DNA from: Citricoccus alkalitolerans
Lineage (GTDB): Bacteria; Actinomycetota; Actinomycetes; Actinomycetales; Micrococcaceae
Reading direction: 5' to 3'
Assembly (NCBI RefSeq): GCF_039528175.1
Contig: NZ_BAAALH010000001.1
Location: forward strand, 496,001-560,000
DNA length: 64,000 bases
The translations under genes were made by a program, and so were the position numbers. Below the pieces are notes generated by a model. That model saw only the letters and a list, made by a program, of their open reading frames with translations. It was not told where the DNA came from and did no database searches. This document shows, in pieces, positions 51,239 through 59,800 of this stretch (position 1 is the stretch's first letter; every line of letters starts with the position of its first letter).

Positions 51239-52800
51239 TCCGCATGAAGTTGGCCATCACGGTCAACGGGTGGAAGAAGAGCACCGGACAGCTGGTGCTG
51301 GCCATCCTGCTGATGGCGTACCTCGCCTTCGTCCTGGTGATGTTGGGCGTCGGGGCCTCGTTCATGCCCGAACTCGAGACGGATGCCCGGGGCGCCATCC
51401 TCACGCTGGTGGGAGCCGTCGCCGTGGTTGGCTGGATCATCATCCCCGTGTTCTTCACCGGTGTCGACCTGACCCTGGACCCGGCGAACTTCGCGACCTT
51501 CGGGATCCCGTCCCGTCAGCTGGTCCTGGGGCTGGCCATGGCCGGACTCGCCACGATCCCCGGCGCGGCCACCCTCATCGGCTTCCTGCTGTCAACGCTC
51601 GCGTGGCGGGATCAGGCCGGCGCGATGCTGTTGGCGGTGCCGACCACCATCCTCGGTGCCATCTTCTGCATCTGCATCTCCTACGCGGTGACCGGGCTGC
51701 TGGCCGGGATCACCGGACAGCGGCGTATCCGCGAGATCATGTCCATCGTCGCGTTCATCCCCCTGATGCTGGCCGGTGTGATCCTCACCGGCATCGTCGA
51801 GTCCGTCGAGGCTGCCCTGGAGCAGCTGCCCGGCCTGGCAGCCATCATCGCCTGGACCCCACTCGGCTCCTTCACCGGCGCCCCCTGGGCGCTGGCCGAA
51901 GGACGCCCACTCGAGGCCCTGGCCCAGGCCATGCTGTGCCTGATGTGGGTGGCCGGTGCCCTGTGGCTCTGGCAACTGGCCGTGAACCGCAGTTATGCGC
52001 AAGTGCGCGGGTCTGGTCCCGCGAGCTCGAAGACCAAGACCGGACTGGGCCTGCTGGGTGTGTTCCCGGGGACGCCGGCCGGAGCCATCGCCGCCCGCTC
52101 GCTGATCTATTGGCTCAAGGACCCCCGCTACTCGGCCTCCCTCGTGGTGCTGCCGCTGCTGCTGGTGCTCTTCTGGTTCCTCGGCTACCAGTCCGGTGAG
52201 TACGTCATGATCCTGTTGATGGGCCCCATCACCGGCTTCATGCTCGGCTACTCCATCTCCGCGGACATCAGCTACGACGGTTCGGCCTTCGCCCAGCACG
52301 TGACCGCCGGTGTCTCCGGCCGGGACGATCGCGTCGGCCGGATCGGCTCCCTGCTGGCGTGGGGGATTCCCGTGACGCTGCTGTTCACCGTCGCCACCGT
52401 GTGGATGGCCGGCCAATGGTGGCTGTTGCCCGGGCTGATCGGCGTCGGGATCGGCGCCCTGTTGACCGGGGCCGGCGTCTCCGCCCTGGTCTCAGCCCGG
52501 TTCATCTACCCGGTGCCGCCACCAGGCGCCAGTCCGTTCGCCACGCCTGAAGGCGGTGGCATGCGCATGATGCTCATCTCCCTCGGCGCCATGGTCGTGG
52601 TCGGTGGGCTCTGCCTGCCCGGCCTGATCCTCTACGTTGTAGCCCTGGCGACCGGCACCATGCTGCTGATGTGGATCACCCTCGTGGTGGGCCTCGGGTT
52701 GGGTGTGTTCCTGTTGTGGCTGGGCATCCGGCTCGGCGCGAAGTGGTTCGACCGCTCACAGGCAGAGACCTACCAGTCAGTGCTGGCCGCCACCGGCTGA
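51223..52800 (+). CDS. ABC exporter membrane subunit
   Basis: A 525-residue protein with about twelve predicted membrane segments and no ATPase motifs. It begins MVAHLIRMKLAITVNGW and has long hydrophobic stretches throughout. It is the permease partner of the preceding ATPase by overlap and size, resembling the two-gene exporters annotated only as transporters in Micrococcaceae. No periplasmic binding protein is present, which supports export. Confidence 0.82.
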   Translation: MVAHLIRMKLAITVNGWKKSTGQLVLAILLMAYLAFVLVMLGVGASFMPELETDARGAILTLVGAVAVVGWIIIPVFFTGVDLTLDPANFATFGIPSRQLVLGLAMAGLATIPGAATLIGFLLSTLAWRDQAGAMLLAVPTTILGAIFCICISYAVTGLLAGITGQRRIREIMSIVAFIPLMLAGVILTGIVESVEAALEQLPGLAAIIAWTPLGSFTGAPWALAEGRPLEALAQAMLCLMWVAGALWLWQLAVNRSYAQVRGSGPASSKTKTGLGLLGVFPGTPAGAIAARSLIYWLKDPRYSASLVVLPLLLVLFWFLGYQSGEYVMILLMGPITGFMLGYSISADISYDGSAFAQHVTAGVSGRDDRVGRIGSLLAWGIPVTLLFTVATVWMAGQWWLLPGLIGVGIGALLTGAGVSALVSARFIYPVPPPGASPFATPEGGGMRMMLISLGAMVVVGGLCLPGLILYVVALATGTMLLMWITLVVGLGLGVFLLWLGIRLGAKWFDRSQAETYQSVLAATG

Positions 52801-52843
52801 GTCCCCTGCCCGCGGACTTGCCTCCACCCGGGTGCCGGGGCGG

Positions 52844-52849
52844 TAGACT
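52844..52849 (+). promoter_or_regulatory. -10 of a leaderless promoter for the DUF3039 gene
   Basis: TAGACT ends 7 nt before ATG 52857 with only gtggtggac-type sequence around the start and no standard ribosome binding site. Hexamer and spacing are identical to argS and nucS. Confidence 0.55.
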
Positions 52850-52856
52850 GGTGGAC

Positions 52857-53231
52857 ATGAGTTTGCCTGCCGATCCTGACCCCCATCAGCCTGGCGCCCC
52901 GGGGGCTCCCGGCGGTCCCAGCAGCGGCGGAGCCGCGGTCCTCGACCGCCAGGAGCAGCTGCAGGAGGCCGAGCCGGGCGATCACGAGCGCTTCGCCCAC
53001 TATGTCCGCAAGGAGAAGATCATGGAGTCCGCCGTCACCGGCGATCCCGTGGTAGCCCTGTGTGGCAAGGTGTGGACCCCGGGCCGGGACCCGGAGCGGT
53101 TCCCCGTCTGCCCGGAGTGCAAAGAGATCTACGACGGCCTGAAGGCCCCCAAGGACGGCAACTCCGGCGGGGAATCCGGCATGGGAGGATCCGGTGGGGG
53201 ACGGCGCGGCTGGTTCGGTGGCCGCGGCTGA
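52857..53231 (+). CDS. DUF3039 protein, putative zinc ribbon
   Basis: A 124-residue actinobacterial protein. A Pro/Gly-rich N-terminus is followed by the DUF3039 core, HERFAHYVRKEKIMESAVTG (about residues 42-61). A CxxC pair lies in VCPECKEI with one more Cys in VALCGKVW, together a probable zinc ribbon. The tail is Gly-rich and ends GGRRGWFGGRG. The function is unknown; the family is nearly always found near the SF2 helicase gene that follows, as I recall. Confidence 0.85.
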   Translation: MSLPADPDPHQPGAPGAPGGPSSGGAAVLDRQEQLQEAEPGDHERFAHYVRKEKIMESAVTGDPVVALCGKVWTPGRDPERFPVCPECKEIYDGLKAPKDGNSGGESGMGGSGGGRRGWFGGRG

Positions 53232-53238
53232 GCCGCGG
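53222..53238 (+). terminator. hairpin whose loop is the DUF3039 stop codon
   Basis: CCGCGGC and GCCGCGG form a 7-bp GC stem and the TGA stop codon is the 3-nt loop. No T-tract follows, so termination is uncertain. Confidence 0.35.
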
Positions 53239-53306
53239 TCTCTCCTGGCCTGACCGCTTGACTGTTCCGCCGTGACCTCCGTTGCCTTCCGCAACCTTTG
53301 AAGCCG

Positions 53307-53325
53307 TTTGACACCTTTTGACACC
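53307..53325 (+). repeat. direct repeat TTTGACACC upstream of the SF2 helicase gene
   Basis: Two copies of TTTGACACC (53307-53315 and 53317-53325), 10 bp apart. Each contains TTGACA, the -35 consensus, so this is a possible promoter region for the helicase, about 150 bp before its start. Confidence 0.4.
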
Positions 53326-53472
53326 CGACTTTCCTGACCGCGCTCACGTGACGGACCGCGCCAGACCCGGCCGGCCGGCGTCGTGCCGATGGTTCCCTGA
53401 TCACGCGGTCCCGGATCGTTCCACGCATGACGATGTGCACGCCCACGCCCGCAAGGAGGCCTCCGAAGATCC

Positions 53473-55317
53473 GTGTCTGATCCTGTGACTGATGCCGCGC
53501 CCGGCGCCCTGTTCCACATCGGCGACGACCTCCCGCCGGCCCTGCCGGAGCGGGCTGCCTGGGGTACCGCCCAGAAGCTCCGCCAATGGCAGCAGGAGGC
53601 CCTGGAACTGTACTTCTCCAAGCAGCCGCAGGACTTCATGGCGGTCGCCACCCCCGGCGCCGGCAAGACCACGTTCGCCCTGCGCGTGGCCAAGATGCTG
53701 CTGGAGGCCGGGACCGTCACGCGCATCGCCGTCGTCGCGCCGACGGAGCACCTCAAGCGCCAGTGGGCGGATTCGGCGGCCCGCATCGGCGTCGCGATCG
53801 ATCCCCATTTCAAGAATTCGGACGGACGGCACGGAGACGAGTACATCGGCGTAGCGCTGACGTACGCCCAGGTCGCATCGAAACCCATCCTGCACCGCAA
53901 CCGTACGGAGAACGCCCGAACCCTGGTGATCCTGGACGAGATCCACCATGGTGGCGACGCTCTGAGCTGGGGTGACGGCATCCGTGAGGCCTTCGAGCCC
54001 GCCACGCGGCGCCTGTCCCTGACCGGTACCCCGTTCCGTTCCGACACGGCGACCATCCCGTTCGTCGAGTACGTGGAATACGACGACGGCATCCGCCGCT
54101 CGAAGTCCGACTACACCTACGGCTATGGTCCGGCCCTGCGCGACCACGTGGTGCGCCCGGTGATCTTCATGGCGTACTCCGGCCAGATGCGCTGGAAGAC
54201 CAGCACGGGCGACATCATGGAGGCTCAGCTCGGCGAGGCCGCCACCAAGGACATCACGGCCCAGGCCTGGCGGACGGCGCTCAACCCGGAGGGGGAGTGG
54301 ATTCCCTCGGTCCTGGCGGCCGCGGATCGCCGCCTCACGGAGGTGCGGCGCAATGTGCCCGACGCCGGCGCGCTCGTCATCGCGACCGACCACGAGGATG
54401 CGCGGGCGTACGCCGAGCAACTCCGGCGGATCACCGGTGAGGAGATCACCGTGGTGCTCTCGGACGACAAGGGGGCCTCGGACAAGATCGAGGAGTTCTC
54501 GGCTGGGACCCAGCGGTGGATGGTCGCCGTGCGCATGGTGTCCGAAGGCGTCGACGTGCCGCGGCTCTGCGTGGGCGTATATGCCACGTCCACGTCCACT
54601 CCGCTGTTCTTCGCCCAGGCCGTCGGCCGCTTCGTGCGTTCCCGCAAGCGCGGGGAGACCGCCAGTGTCTTCCTGCCTTCGGTGCCGCAGCTGATGCTGC
54701 TGGCCAACGAGATGGAGGCCGAGCGGGACCACGCCCTGGACCGGCCCGAGTCCGCGGCCGGGGTGGACGGGCTTGAGGATCTGTCCCTGTCTCCGGAAGA
54801 GGACCTTCTGGCGGCGGCCAACCGGCAGGAGCGGGCCTCGGACTCCCTGACGAAGTCCGAATTCAAGGCCTTGGAATCCCAGGCGTCCTTCGACAAGGTC
54901 CTGTTCGACGGCTCCGAGTTCGGCACCGGAGGGGCGGTCGGTTCCGAGGACGAGCTGGACTTCCTCGGCATCCCGGGACTCCTGGACGCCGAACAGGTGG
55001 GAGAGCTGTTGCGCCAGCGCCAGGCCGATCAACTCAAGCGCCGGCCCCAGACCAGCGGGAACGCGGGATCGGGCCAGGCTCACCACGGCGCTGGTCCGGG
55101 GGCCGATCAGGTGGTGGACCACCGCCGTCTCAAGCAGATGAGGTCGGAGCTGTCCAAGAGCGTCTCGGCCTGGTCCGCACGGTCCGGGACCCCGCACGGG
55201 ATGATCCACAACCGTCTCCGCGAGATCAGCGGTGGGCCGGCTGTGCCCCAGGCAACGGCCGACCAGCTGGAGACCCGGCTGAAGACCCTCCAGGGCTGGT
55301 TCGTCGGACGGAAGTGA
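53473..55317 (+). CDS. DEAD/DEAH-box SF2 helicase
   Basis: A 614-residue SF2 helicase of the ResIII/UvrB-like type. The Q-region KLRQWQQEAL, Walker A TPGAGKTTFA (about residue 65), DEIH box VILDEIHHG, SLTGTPFRSD and the motif VI region FFAQAVGRFVRSRKRGE are all intact. A C-terminal 180 residues of low similarity follow. The substrate (DNA or RNA) is not evident. It is the standard single-gene actinobacterial helicase and has no nuclease or methylase partner here that would suggest defence. GTG 53473 is the first plausible start. Confidence 0.9.
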   Translation: MSDPVTDAAPGALFHIGDDLPPALPERAAWGTAQKLRQWQQEALELYFSKQPQDFMAVATPGAGKTTFALRVAKMLLEAGTVTRIAVVAPTEHLKRQWADSAARIGVAIDPHFKNSDGRHGDEYIGVALTYAQVASKPILHRNRTENARTLVILDEIHHGGDALSWGDGIREAFEPATRRLSLTGTPFRSDTATIPFVEYVEYDDGIRRSKSDYTYGYGPALRDHVVRPVIFMAYSGQMRWKTSTGDIMEAQLGEAATKDITAQAWRTALNPEGEWIPSVLAAADRRLTEVRRNVPDAGALVIATDHEDARAYAEQLRRITGEEITVVLSDDKGASDKIEEFSAGTQRWMVAVRMVSEGVDVPRLCVGVYATSTSTPLFFAQAVGRFVRSRKRGETASVFLPSVPQLMLLANEMEAERDHALDRPESAAGVDGLEDLSLSPEEDLLAAANRQERASDSLTKSEFKALESQASFDKVLFDGSEFGTGGAVGSEDELDFLGIPGLLDAEQVGELLRQRQADQLKRRPQTSGNAGSGQAHHGAGPGADQVVDHRRLKQMRSELSKSVSAWSARSGTPHGMIHNRLREISGGPAVPQATADQLETRLKTLQGWFVGRK

Positions 55318-55338
55318 CCCCGGAGCGAGGACGCAGGG

Positions 55339-56010
55339 CTAGTCTGCCGTGCCGCCCCACGTCTGCAGCACTGCGCCGTTCTCCTCCATGAGTTCCAGGG
55401 CCTCCTCGGACCGTTCCGGGTCTACGCCCGTCACGAGGTCGGTGAACACGGAGGTGTCATAGCCGGCGTCGATGGCGTCCAGCACGGTGGCGCGGACGCA
55501 GTGGTCGGTGGCGATGCCGACCACGGTGACGGAGTTGATGCCCTCGGCCCGCAGCCAGTCGTCCAGACCCGGGGCGTCCTCCTCGACGGCCGTGGCAGCT
55601 GCCGCGGTGGCGCCGAAGGGACCGGACGTGCCCTCGGGGGCACCGGAGCGCACCATATCCGGAACGCCGAGCTGCCCGTCGAAGCCGGAGTACGAGGCAT
55701 CGAAGCGGCCCTTGAGGAACTGGGCGTCGATGAACTCGGTGTCCAGCTCGGGATGCAGTTCAGCGCCGCCGGTTCCGGCGACGCAGTGCACGGGCCAGGT
55801 CTCGGTGTAGTCCGGCTCTGTGCCCTCGTCGGCGAAGTGGGGACCCGGATCCACGTGCCAGTCGCGGGTGGCGACCACCGCGGCGTAATCTTGGGCGTGC
55901 TCGTCCAGGAAGGCCGTGATCCGGCCGGCCACCTGGGCGCCGCCGTCGACGCCGAGGCTGCCGCCCTCACAGAAGTCGTTTTGCACATCCACGATGACCA
56001 AGGCGCGCAT
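55339..56010 (-). CDS. pncA: nicotinamidase (pyrazinamidase type)
   Basis: A 223-residue enzyme that converts nicotinamide to nicotinate. The N-terminal motif LVIVDVQNDFCEGGSL holds the catalytic Asp8. TRDWHVDPGPHF holds the metal-site histidines, FLKGRFDASYSGF contains the catalytic Lys (about 100), and the nucleophile Cys lies in IATDHCVRAT (about 172). An insertion of about 25 Ala/Gly/Glu residues precedes GLDDWL. AGGAAAG lies before the ATG. It is downstream of pncB, so its product feeds the next enzyme in NAD salvage. Confidence 0.94.
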   Translation of the reverse strand: MRALVIVDVQNDFCEGGSLGVDGGAQVAGRITAFLDEHAQDYAAVVATRDWHVDPGPHFADEGTEPDYTETWPVHCVAGTGGAELHPELDTEFIDAQFLKGRFDASYSGFDGQLGVPDMVRSGAPEGTSGPFGATAAAATAVEEDAPGLDDWLRAEGINSVTVVGIATDHCVRATVLDAIDAGYDTSVFTDLVTGVDPERSEEALELMEENGAVLQTWGGTAD

Positions 56011-56064
56011 GGTGAAGTTCTTTCCTGTTCTGACGCGGGGGTGAAGCGGTGGTGGGAGAGGCCC

Positions 56065-57405
56065 TCAGGCCTCGTTGAACACGGTCGGGATGACCGGTTC
56101 GCCGGGCTGCAGTCTACGCACAGCGGCGGGCAATTCCGCACGGGAGGCCCGGTGCCGGTCTGCGGCCCGCGTGACGGCGGCCGGTCCGGTCCAGCCGGGT
56201 TGGAGTTCGCCATCGCGGACGAAGGCATGCTGTAGCGGGCGGTCGTCGGCCTGCGCCTCGGCCCGCTGGTTGACCCCGAGCAGTTCGGCGGTGGCACGCC
56301 CCGACTCGTCGAGCCGGCGGACCGCGTGCTTGCGGCCGCCCAGCGAGCCCTTGCCGGAGGAGGCCTTGGCCACATCGATCCATTCGCCGTCGCCGTCCTG
56401 ACGGCTGACCAACTTGTAGACCATGGACGCCGTGGGGGCGCCCGAGCCGGTGACCAGCCGAGTGCCTACGCCGTAGGAGTCCACCGGCGCCGACTGCAGG
56501 TGGGCGATGGCGTACTCGTCCAGGTCCGAGGTCACCATGATGCCGGTCTCGTGGTTGCCGAGGTCATTGAGCAGGGAGCGCACCCAATGCGCCTGCTCCA
56601 CCAGATCGCCTGAATCCAGCCTCACATTGCGCAATTCCCGCCCGGCCACCTCGACGGCCGTGCGGACGCCGGACTCCACGTCGAAGGTGTCCACGAGCAG
56701 GGTGGTGTCCTTGCCCAGCGAGGCCACTTGGGCCTCGAACGCCTCGCGTTCGGAATCGTGCAACAGGGTGAAGGAGTGGGCAGCGGTGCCGACCGTCTCC
56801 AGGCCGTAGCGGATACCGGCGGCGAGGTTGGAGGTGGAGGCGAAGCCGGCGATGACGGCGGCCCGGGCCGCGGCGACGGCGGACTCCTCATTGATCCGCC
56901 GCGAGCCCATCTCGATGCAGGGGCGACCGTAGGCGGCGGAGGTCATGCGCGAGGCAGCCGACGCCACCGCGGAGTCGTAGTTGAGCACGGAGAGCAGGTA
57001 GGTCTCGAGGATGCAGGCCTCGGCGAAGGTCGACTCGACCTGGAGGAGCGGTGAATAGGGGAAGTACGCCTCGCCTTCGGCGTAGCCGTAGATGCTGCCG
57101 GAGAACCGGAAATCGGCCAGCCACTGCAGGGTGGTGTCATTGACCACCCGGTGGTCGGAGAGGAAATCGAGTTCCTCGGCGCCGAAGCGAAAGGTGGCCA
57201 GTCCCTCGAGTAGGCGCCCGGTCCCCGCCACCACGCCGTAGCGGCGACCCTCGGCCAGACGGCGGGAGAAGACCTCGAACAGGCTGCGGCGGTGAGCTGC
57301 CCCTGACTGGAGGGCAGCCTCCAGCATGGTGAGTTCATAATGGTCCGTGAACAGGGACGTCGGGAGCAGCCAACCGGCAGGGCCGGTGGAAATCTGGTCG
57401 GTCAC
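56065..57405 (-). CDS. pncB: nicotinate phosphoribosyltransferase
   Basis: A 446-residue enzyme making nicotinate mononucleotide from nicotinate and PRPP. The N-terminal FTDHYELTMLEAALQSG (about residues 18-34) is diagnostic. GSRRINEESAVAAARAAVIAG, the phosphate region LDSGDLVEQAHWVRSLL and YGVGTRLVTGSGAP follow. GTG 57405 is chosen because TAGGGT ends 7 nt upstream; the frame is open to 57888 without similarity. It forms an operon with pncA, 54 nt downstream. Confidence 0.94.
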   Translation of the reverse strand: MTDQISTGPAGWLLPTSLFTDHYELTMLEAALQSGAAHRRSLFEVFSRRLAEGRRYGVVAGTGRLLEGLATFRFGAEELDFLSDHRVVNDTTLQWLADFRFSGSIYGYAEGEAYFPYSPLLQVESTFAEACILETYLLSVLNYDSAVASAASRMTSAAYGRPCIEMGSRRINEESAVAAARAAVIAGFASTSNLAAGIRYGLETVGTAAHSFTLLHDSEREAFEAQVASLGKDTTLLVDTFDVESGVRTAVEVAGRELRNVRLDSGDLVEQAHWVRSLLNDLGNHETGIMVTSDLDEYAIAHLQSAPVDSYGVGTRLVTGSGAPTASMVYKLVSRQDGDGEWIDVAKASSGKGSLGGRKHAVRRLDESGRATAELLGVNQRAEAQADDRPLQHAFVRDGELQPGWTGPAAVTRAADRHRASRAELPAAVRRLQPGEPVIPTVFNEA

Positions 57406-57412
57406 GACTGAC

Positions 57413-57418
57413 ACCCTA
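57413..57418 (-). promoter_or_regulatory. -10 of a leaderless promoter for pncB-pncA
   Basis: TAGGGT on the minus strand, 7 nt before GTG 57405. Only 61 bp separate it from the clpS -10 on the plus strand, so the two divergent promoters may influence each other. Confidence 0.5.
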
Positions 57419-57479
57419 CAACTCTTGACTCTGCTTGGACGCCGGATGTGGGACGCCGGACGCCGGGTGCCGTCCGCCG

Positions 57480-57485
57480 TAGAAT
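57480..57485 (+). promoter_or_regulatory. -10 of a leaderless clpS promoter
   Basis: TAGAAT, the closest of the series to TATAAT, ends 7 nt before ATG 57493. Confidence 0.55.
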
Positions 57486-57492
57486 GGCTGCC

Positions 57493-57909
57493 ATGTTCTT
57501 GACCCTCAGTTCTCCTGGCAGTTCCCCAGGCACCCGGGATGGCTCTCCCCGCGGTTCTCACCAGGACCGTCCCCGTGATCTCCCGGGCGGACGGCCCGGG
57601 ACCGGAACAGACGTCTTGGAGCGGGAGGAGACCTCGGCCGGGACCGTTGAGCGCACCGCCGCTGACCGGCCCTGGCAGGTGGTCGTGTGGAATGACCCCG
57701 TCAACCTCATGAGCTACGTCTCGTACGTGTTCCGTACCTATTTCGGCTTCAGCCGCGCCAAGGCTGACACCCTCATGCTCCAGGTCCATCAGGAGGGCAG
57801 GGCGATCGTCTCCGCCGGCGGCCGGGAGGAATCCGAGCGCCATGTCCAGGCCATGCACGGTTATGGGTTGTGGGCCACCCTCCAGCACGAGCCGGGCGAG
57901 GGAGCCTGA
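57493..57909 (+). CDS. clpS: ATP-dependent Clp protease adaptor ClpS
   Basis: A 138-residue N-end-rule adaptor that delivers substrates to ClpAP/ClpCP. The core (about residues 60-135) has PWQVVVWNDPVNLMSYV, where Asn-Asp forms part of the ligand pocket, and FSRAKADTLMLQVHQEGRAIV. A Ser/Pro/Gly-rich N-terminal extension of about 58 residues precedes it, longer than in E. coli. It shares one base with the next gene. Confidence 0.93.
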   Translation: MFLTLSSPGSSPGTRDGSPRGSHQDRPRDLPGGRPGTGTDVLEREETSAGTVERTAADRPWQVVVWNDPVNLMSYVSYVFRTYFGFSRAKADTLMLQVHQEGRAIVSAGGREESERHVQAMHGYGLWATLQHEPGEGA

Positions 57910-58634
57910 TGGCCCGTGCCTTCAAGAGCACGCCGAAGGGGTTCGTCGCCGACCTGGAGAAGGCCGAGCGGCGCCTGCTGCGGACCCTGTTCAAGGACGT
58001 GATCCAACTGCTGGACGTGGAGCGGGACTCCTTGCACTCGGCGCCCCCCGGTTCCGCGGCCACTTCCGCCTCAGCGCCAACCGAGACCGCTTCCACTTCC
58101 ACATCCTCCTCCGACCCGTTCTGGGACATCGTCTCGGAATTGGGGCCTCTGGGAGCGGACGATGCCGGGGGCGGCGAGTCAGCCGGCGTCGGGAATCCGG
58201 TGGGTGCTGGCGAGAGCACTCCGGTGCGGGAGGCACCCCGGGACGAGGCGCTCGCGCGGCTGCTGCCGCCCGGGGTGCACGGAGACACCCCTGCAGAGCA
58301 GGCCGCCGCCGACGAGTTCCGGGCCCTGACCGAGGATGGCGTCCGCCGGTCCAAGACGGCCGATCTCCAACGGGCGGTGGCGGCCCTGCAAGTCAATCCC
58401 GTGGTCCTGGACGAAGAGCACGCCATCTCCTTCAGCCGCGCCCTCAATGACGTGCGGCTGGTGCTCTCGGCCCGGCTGGGCATCGACTCGGACGAGGACG
58501 CCGAACGGGTGCACGCAGTGGACGACTGGTCCGCCGCCAGAGACGTCGAGTCCTACATGGCGTTGTTGTACAACTTCACCACGTGGCTGCTCGAGACCTT
58601 GATGCTGGCCCTGTCCACCCGGCTTCCCGACTGA
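57909..58634 (+). CDS. DUF2017 protein
   Basis: A 241-residue acidic protein of DUF2017. Its N-terminal part FVADLEKAERRLLRTLFKDVIQLLD and C-terminal part SFSRALNDVRLVLSARLGI are conserved in the family, and a poorly conserved Ser/Thr/Pro-rich middle (about residues 40-115) separates them. Position directly after clpS and before murI matches Rv1332. Its role is unknown; the coupling suggests work with ClpS in regulated proteolysis. Confidence 0.88.
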   Translation: MARAFKSTPKGFVADLEKAERRLLRTLFKDVIQLLDVERDSLHSAPPGSAATSASAPTETASTSTSSSDPFWDIVSELGPLGADDAGGGESAGVGNPVGAGESTPVREAPRDEALARLLPPGVHGDTPAEQAAADEFRALTEDGVRRSKTADLQRAVAALQVNPVVLDEEHAISFSRALNDVRLVLSARLGIDSDEDAERVHAVDDWSAARDVESYMALLYNFTTWLLETLMLALSTRLPD

Positions 58635-58723
58635 ATCGTGCTTGACTGCAGACTGGAGGATCTACACCTGGTGGATCTACATCTGCTGGCACGACACCTG
58701 CTGACCGAAGGACCGACTCGACC

Positions 58724-59800
58724 ATGACCAACATGCCCGTGCCGACGGCCCCCATCGGCGTCTTCGACTCCGGGGTCGGCGGGTTGACGGTCGCCCGCGC
58801 CATCATCGATCAGCTGCCCGGCGAACAGATCGCTTACGTGGGGGATACCGCCAAGGGCCCCTACGGGCCGAGGGCCATCGCCCAGGTGCGCGCCTTCGCG
58901 CTCGGCATCATGGATGAGTTGGTCGACGCCGGCGTGAAAGTCCTGGTCATCGCCTGTAATTCCGCTTCGGCCGCCGTGCTGCGCGATGCCCGGGAACGGT
59001 ACACCGCCCGGTACGGGATTCCCGTGGTGGAGGTCATCCAGCCAGCCGTGCGCCGTGCGGTCGCCGCTACGCGCAGCGGGCGGATCGGGGTCATCGGGAC
59101 CGAGGCCACGGTGAGCTCGCGGGCCTACGAGGACACCTTCGCCGCCGCGCCGCAGCTGGAGATCACCTCGGTGGCCTGCCCGCGGTTCGTCGAATTCGTG
59201 GAGGCTGGCATCACCACCGGGCCGGAGCTGCTGGCCACCGCGGAGCGGTACCTGGCCCCGCTCCAGGAGGCAGGCGTGGACACCTTGGTGCTGGGGTGCA
59301 CCCATTATCCGCTGCTGACGGGCGTGATCTCGCTGGTGATGGGGGAGTCCGTCACGCTGGTCTCCTCTGCGGAGGAGACGGCCAAGGACGTGTACCGGGC
59401 GCTGGTCCGGCACGGTCTGGAGAGTCCAGCGGGTGATCCGGCGGACGGTGCAGTGGGCCGCGCAGTGGAACAACCCGGTCATCGGTTCATGGCGACCGGC
59501 GATCCGCAGTACTTCGAGACGCTGGCCCGTCGCTTCCTCGGGCCCGAGGTCGGCGTCGTGCAGCAGGTCGACCACATCTCCGAGCGCTATCCGACCGGAG
59601 TGCTGGCCCGGATCACCCCGGAGATGCTCTCGGCGGCCCAGGGCGCGAACGGCCAGGACGCAACCAGACAGGGCGCGAACGGCCATGGCGTAGACGGACA
59701 GTACAGTGGTCCCAACGCAGGATCCCCCTTGCCGGCCTCGAGCCTGTTGAGCTCGGGTCACTGGGGGATCGCCACGGACGAAAGGCCGGACGCAGGGTGA
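58724..59800 (+). CDS. murI: glutamate racemase with C-terminal tail
   Basis: A 358-residue enzyme making D-glutamate for peptidoglycan. The catalytic cysteines lie in VIACNSASAA (about residue 76) and LGCTHYPLL (about 188), and the N-terminal motif is IGVFDSGVGGLTV. A short insertion (about 230-245) and a tail of about 60 residues after ARITPEMLSAAQ exceed the usual ~270. The tail contains a direct repeat QGANG and is probably disordered. GAAGGACC precedes the ATG. Confidence 0.92.
   Translation: MTNMPVPTAPIGVFDSGVGGLTVARAIIDQLPGEQIAYVGDTAKGPYGPRAIAQVRAFALGIMDELVDAGVKVLVIACNSASAAVLRDARERYTARYGIPVVEVIQPAVRRAVAATRSGRIGVIGTEATVSSRAYEDTFAAAPQLEITSVACPRFVEFVEAGITTGPELLATAERYLAPLQEAGVDTLVLGCTHYPLLTGVISLVMGESVTLVSSAEETAKDVYRALVRHGLESPAGDPADGAVGRAVEQPGHRFMATGDPQYFETLARRFLGPEVGVVQQVDHISERYPTGVLARITPEMLSAAQGANGQDATRQGANGHGVDGQYSGPNAGSPLPASSLLSSGHWGIATDERPDAG

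Noticed and set aside
53473..55317. SF2 helicase as part of a defence system
   Set aside because: No nuclease, methylase, TIR, Schlafen or other defence partner within 5 kb, and both neighbours are housekeeping genes.
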